Source: Paratinospora sagittata
Taxonomy: Eukaryota > Streptophyta > Magnoliopsida > Ranunculales > Menispermaceae
DNA: 64,000 nucleotides
NCBI GenBank assembly: GCA_035771175.1
Contig: CM069590.1
Coordinates: 28,782,821-28,846,820, forward strand
Reading direction: 5' to 3'
In this document: positions 61,301 to 64,000 of the stretch, in pieces
Position numbering within the stretch: position 1 is the stretch's first letter
How the letters are laid out: every line of letters starts with the position of its first letter
The notes under the pieces: model-generated
Told to the model about the DNA's origin: nothing
The model's input: the letters and a program-made list of their open reading frames with translations, nothing else
Databases searched by the model: none
Made by a program: the position numbers and the translations under genes

Positions 61301-64000
61301 TTCAATCTAAAGTTTTTTGGGCGTGCAAGACAATGGGAATCATCTAGGTGCTACTAGAGAATATTTCAATTAAGATAACCTGGCAAAACTGTGAAGGAAT
61401 AGAAAATCGAGCAAGCAGAAGTGCCCACATTTTTCTCGTTAGAAATATCAGATTTTAGTCTAAGACGTGCCAATTGTTGGATAGCCTAATTTTTGAAAAA
61501 TTAATATTTTGACACTAAAGAACCATTTCATTGACTCAAAACACTTTGATATAAGAATAAACACTTTTAAATAATTCAAAACTCATTAAATTATGATTAA
61601 AACCTTTCAGAAAACATTTTTTTCAAAATGAAATACTATATCGAAAGTGATTTTCAAGACTTTGCAATTTTCAGAGTTTTAGTGCTGAGATTGATCGAGG
61701 GGTTACCCTACACACCAGAGATCAAACTAATGCATTAGACATGAGATATGTCTTCGTTCTTCGAGCTTGATCTTTGTAGAATTCGAAAGCTATTGTTTGA
61801 TGTGTTCTTGATGCAAAACAGGCGATGTGTTCCTTTTTGATGTGTTATCTTATCGAGACCACTTCATATACTTAGAGTTTTAAACAATGGATAGCCTCTG
61901 CAAATCTTAGCACACAAGGGATAAAATGAAGAACTAGCTGAACATCAAGACAGATTGCAATTTTGGTTCAATTCGAAGCCTTTTTTTGCAAAGGCAAGAA
62001 TCATTACTTTCTTCTCTTGAAAAACTCTTCGAAAAGCTCAATCTAACTTGCAAATATCGTGCGTGTTGTATTTTTTAAAATCAGAGAATGAGTGTTTTAT
62101 AAAATTTGAAGTTGAATGTTAAAGAGCAAGAGTACTACAAAATGATTTGAATTCAAAACATTGTTCAATCTAAAGTTTTTTGGGCGTGTTGGACAATGGG
62201 AATCATCTAGGTGTTACTAGAGAATATTTCAATTAAGATAACCAGGCAAAACTGTGAAGGAATAGAAAAATTGAGCAAGCAGAAGTGCCCACATTTTTCT
62301 CGTTAGAAATATTAGATTTTAGTCTAAGACGTTAAAATTGCTGGATAGCCTTATTTTTGAAAAATTAATATTTTGACACTAAAGAACCATTTCATTGACT
62401 CATACCACTTTGATATAAGATTAAACACTTTTAACTAATTGAAAACTCATTAAAATTATGATTAAAACGTTTCAGAAAATAATTTTTGTCAAAATGAAAT
62501 ACTACACCGAAAGTGATTTTGAAGACTTTGCAATTTTCAGAGTTTTAGTGCTGAGATTGATCGAGGGGTTACCCTACACACCAAAAATCAAACTAATGCA
62601 TTAGACATGAGATATGTCTTCGTTCTTCGAGCTTGATCTTTGTAGAATTCGAATGCTATTGTTTGATGTGTTCTTGATGTAAAACAGGTGATGTGTTCCT
62701 TTTTGATGTGTTATCTTACCGAGACAACTTCATATACTTAGAGTTTTAAACAATGGATAGCCTCTGCAAATCTTAGCACACAAGGGATAAAATGAAGAAC
62801 TAGCTGAACATCAAGACAGATTGCAATTTTGGTTCAATTCGAAGCCTTTTTTGCAAAGGCAAGAATCATTACTTTCTTCTCTTGAAAAACTCTTCGAAAA
62901 GCTCAATCAAACTTGCAAATATCGTGCGTGTTGTATTTTTGAAAATCAGAGAATAAGTGTTTTATAAAATTTGAAGTTGAAGGTTAAAGAGCAAGAGTAC
63001 TACAAAATGATTTGAATTCAAAACACTGTTCAATCTATAGTTTGTTGGGCGTGCGAGACAATGGGAATCATCTAGGTGTTACTAGAGAGTATTTCAATTA
63101 AGATAACCTGGCAAAACTGTGAAGGAATAGAAAATCGAGCAAGCAGAAGTGCCCACATTTTTCTCGTTAGAAATATCAGATTTTAGTCTAAGACGTGCCA
63201 ATTGTTGGATAGCCTTATTTTTGAAAAATTAATATTTTGACACTAAAGAACCATTTCATTGACTCAAAACACTTTGATATAAGAATAAACACTTTTAAAT
63301 AATTCAGAACTCATTAAAATTATGATTAAAACCTTTCAGAAAACATTTTTGTAAAAATGAAATATTATATCGAAAGTTATTTTGAAGACTTTGCAATTTT
63401 CAGAGTTTTAGTGCTGAGATTGATCGAGGGGTTACCCTACACACCAGAAATCAAACTAATGCATTAGACATGAGATATGTCTTCGTTCTTCGAGCTTGAC
63501 CTTTGTAGAATTCGAAAGCTATTGTTTGATGTGTTCTTGATGAAAACAGGTGATGTGTTCCTTTTTGATGTGTTATCTTACCGAGACAACTTCATATACT
63601 TAGAGTTTTAAACAATGGATAGCCTCTGCAAATCTTAGCACACAAGGGATAAAATGAAGAACTAGCTGAACATCAAGACAGATTGCAATTTTGATTCAAT
63701 TCGAAGCCTTTTTTTGCAAAGGCAAGAATCATTACTTTCTTCTCTTGAAAAACTCTTCGAAAAGCTCAATCTATCTTGCAAATATCGTGCGTGTTGTATT
63801 TTTTAAAATCAGAGAATGAGTGTTTTATAAAATTTGAAGTTGAATGTTAAAGAGCAAGAGTACTACAAAATGATTTGAATTCAAAACATTGTTCAATCTA
63901 AAGTTTTTTGGGCGTGCGAGACAATGGGAATCATCTAGGTGTTACTAGAGAATATTTCAATTAAGATAACCTGGCAAAACTGTGAAGGAATAGAAAATCG

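Larger units (their letters stand above)
34973..64000. repeat. Satellite array, right block: 34 tandem monomers of about 864 bp
   Basis: Same satellite and orientation as the left block, resuming about 10 bp before a monomer start. Starts: 34983, 35847, 36711, 37576, 38441, 39305, 40170, 41034, 41898, 42763, 43627, 44491, 45355, 46220, 47084, 47948, 48813, 49677, 50541, 51405, 52269, 53133, 53997, 54861, 55726, 56591, 57456, 58320, 59184, 60049, 60913, 61776, 62642 and 63505; the last runs off the window. The first monomers share private variants with the left block (AAAAGATCAATC, GACGCTAAAG), so the two blocks were continuous before the insertion. Further right the variants change. A TTTTTGAAAATCAGAGAATAAG form linked to GAAGGTTAAAG, which I did not see in the left block, alternates with type-B copies carrying GATTTGGAAG. 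No gene is seen. Confidence 0.97.

Noticed and set aside
1..64000. tRNA, rRNA or other structured RNA genes
   Set aside because: None recognised on either strand; the only tRNA-related sequence is the 12-base primer-binding site.

Overview
The window is plant nuclear DNA made of two things: a long tandem satellite array and one LTR retrotransposon inserted in it. Bases 1-25022 and 34973-64000 are head-to-tail copies of an AT-rich satellite with a monomer of about 864 bp. I mapped 63 monomer starts, with observed spacings of 862-866 bp, all in the same orientation. The satellite has no convincing gene and no open reading frame of about 60 codons or more. The host is inferred to be a plant because the inserted element is a chromodomain-bearing Ty3/gypsy retrotransposon with a tRNA-iMet primer site and an extra reading frame resembling a plant-specific domain. 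I cannot name the species.

The satellite has higher-order structure. Monomers fall into at least three recurrent sequence types (A, B, C below). They are arranged in 1728-bp dimers (for example 10368-17279 and 49677-58319) and 2592-bp trimers (for example about 4.8-10 kb, 17280-19868 with 22459-24183, and 42763-47947). Several monomers are mosaics of two types. Diagnostic variants are confined to blocks, so the array looks like adjacent homogenisation domains. One domain spans the retrotransposon, since the same private variants occur on both sides.

The retrotransposon occupies 25023-34972 and reads on the minus strand. In transcription order it has: a complete 5' LTR (34972-33601, 1372 bp, TG...CA ends); a tRNA-iMet primer-binding site (33595-33584); an AT-rich low-complexity leader; an extra 481-aa ORF (32959-31514) with a short overlapping ORF after it; a spacer with a degenerate threefold repeat; gag (30544-29585); a protease remnant; reverse transcriptase/RNase H (29276-27573); integrase with a C-terminal chromodomain (27583-26309); a polypurine tract (26087-26074); and a 3' LTR truncated at its far end (26073-25023). 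Domain content suggests the Tekay/Del chromovirus lineage. The copy is defective: a deletion fuses gag to the middle of protease, removing the zinc knuckle and protease active site; there are two one-base homopolymer frameshifts and one in-frame stop. Yet the LTRs differ by only four transitions in about 711 aligned bases outside the minisatellite, so the insertion is young and may have been mobilised in trans.

The most unusual element is in both LTRs. Immediately upstream of the TATA box is a 20/21-bp minisatellite of 12-13 units, each centred on GAACGTTC. This matches the inverted heat-shock-element dyad (nGAAnnTTCn), and the 20-bp period keeps the dyads on the 5-bp grid of heat-shock elements. 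The left LTR faces the left satellite array, so this promoter could drive antisense satellite transcripts. This is an inference from sequence only.
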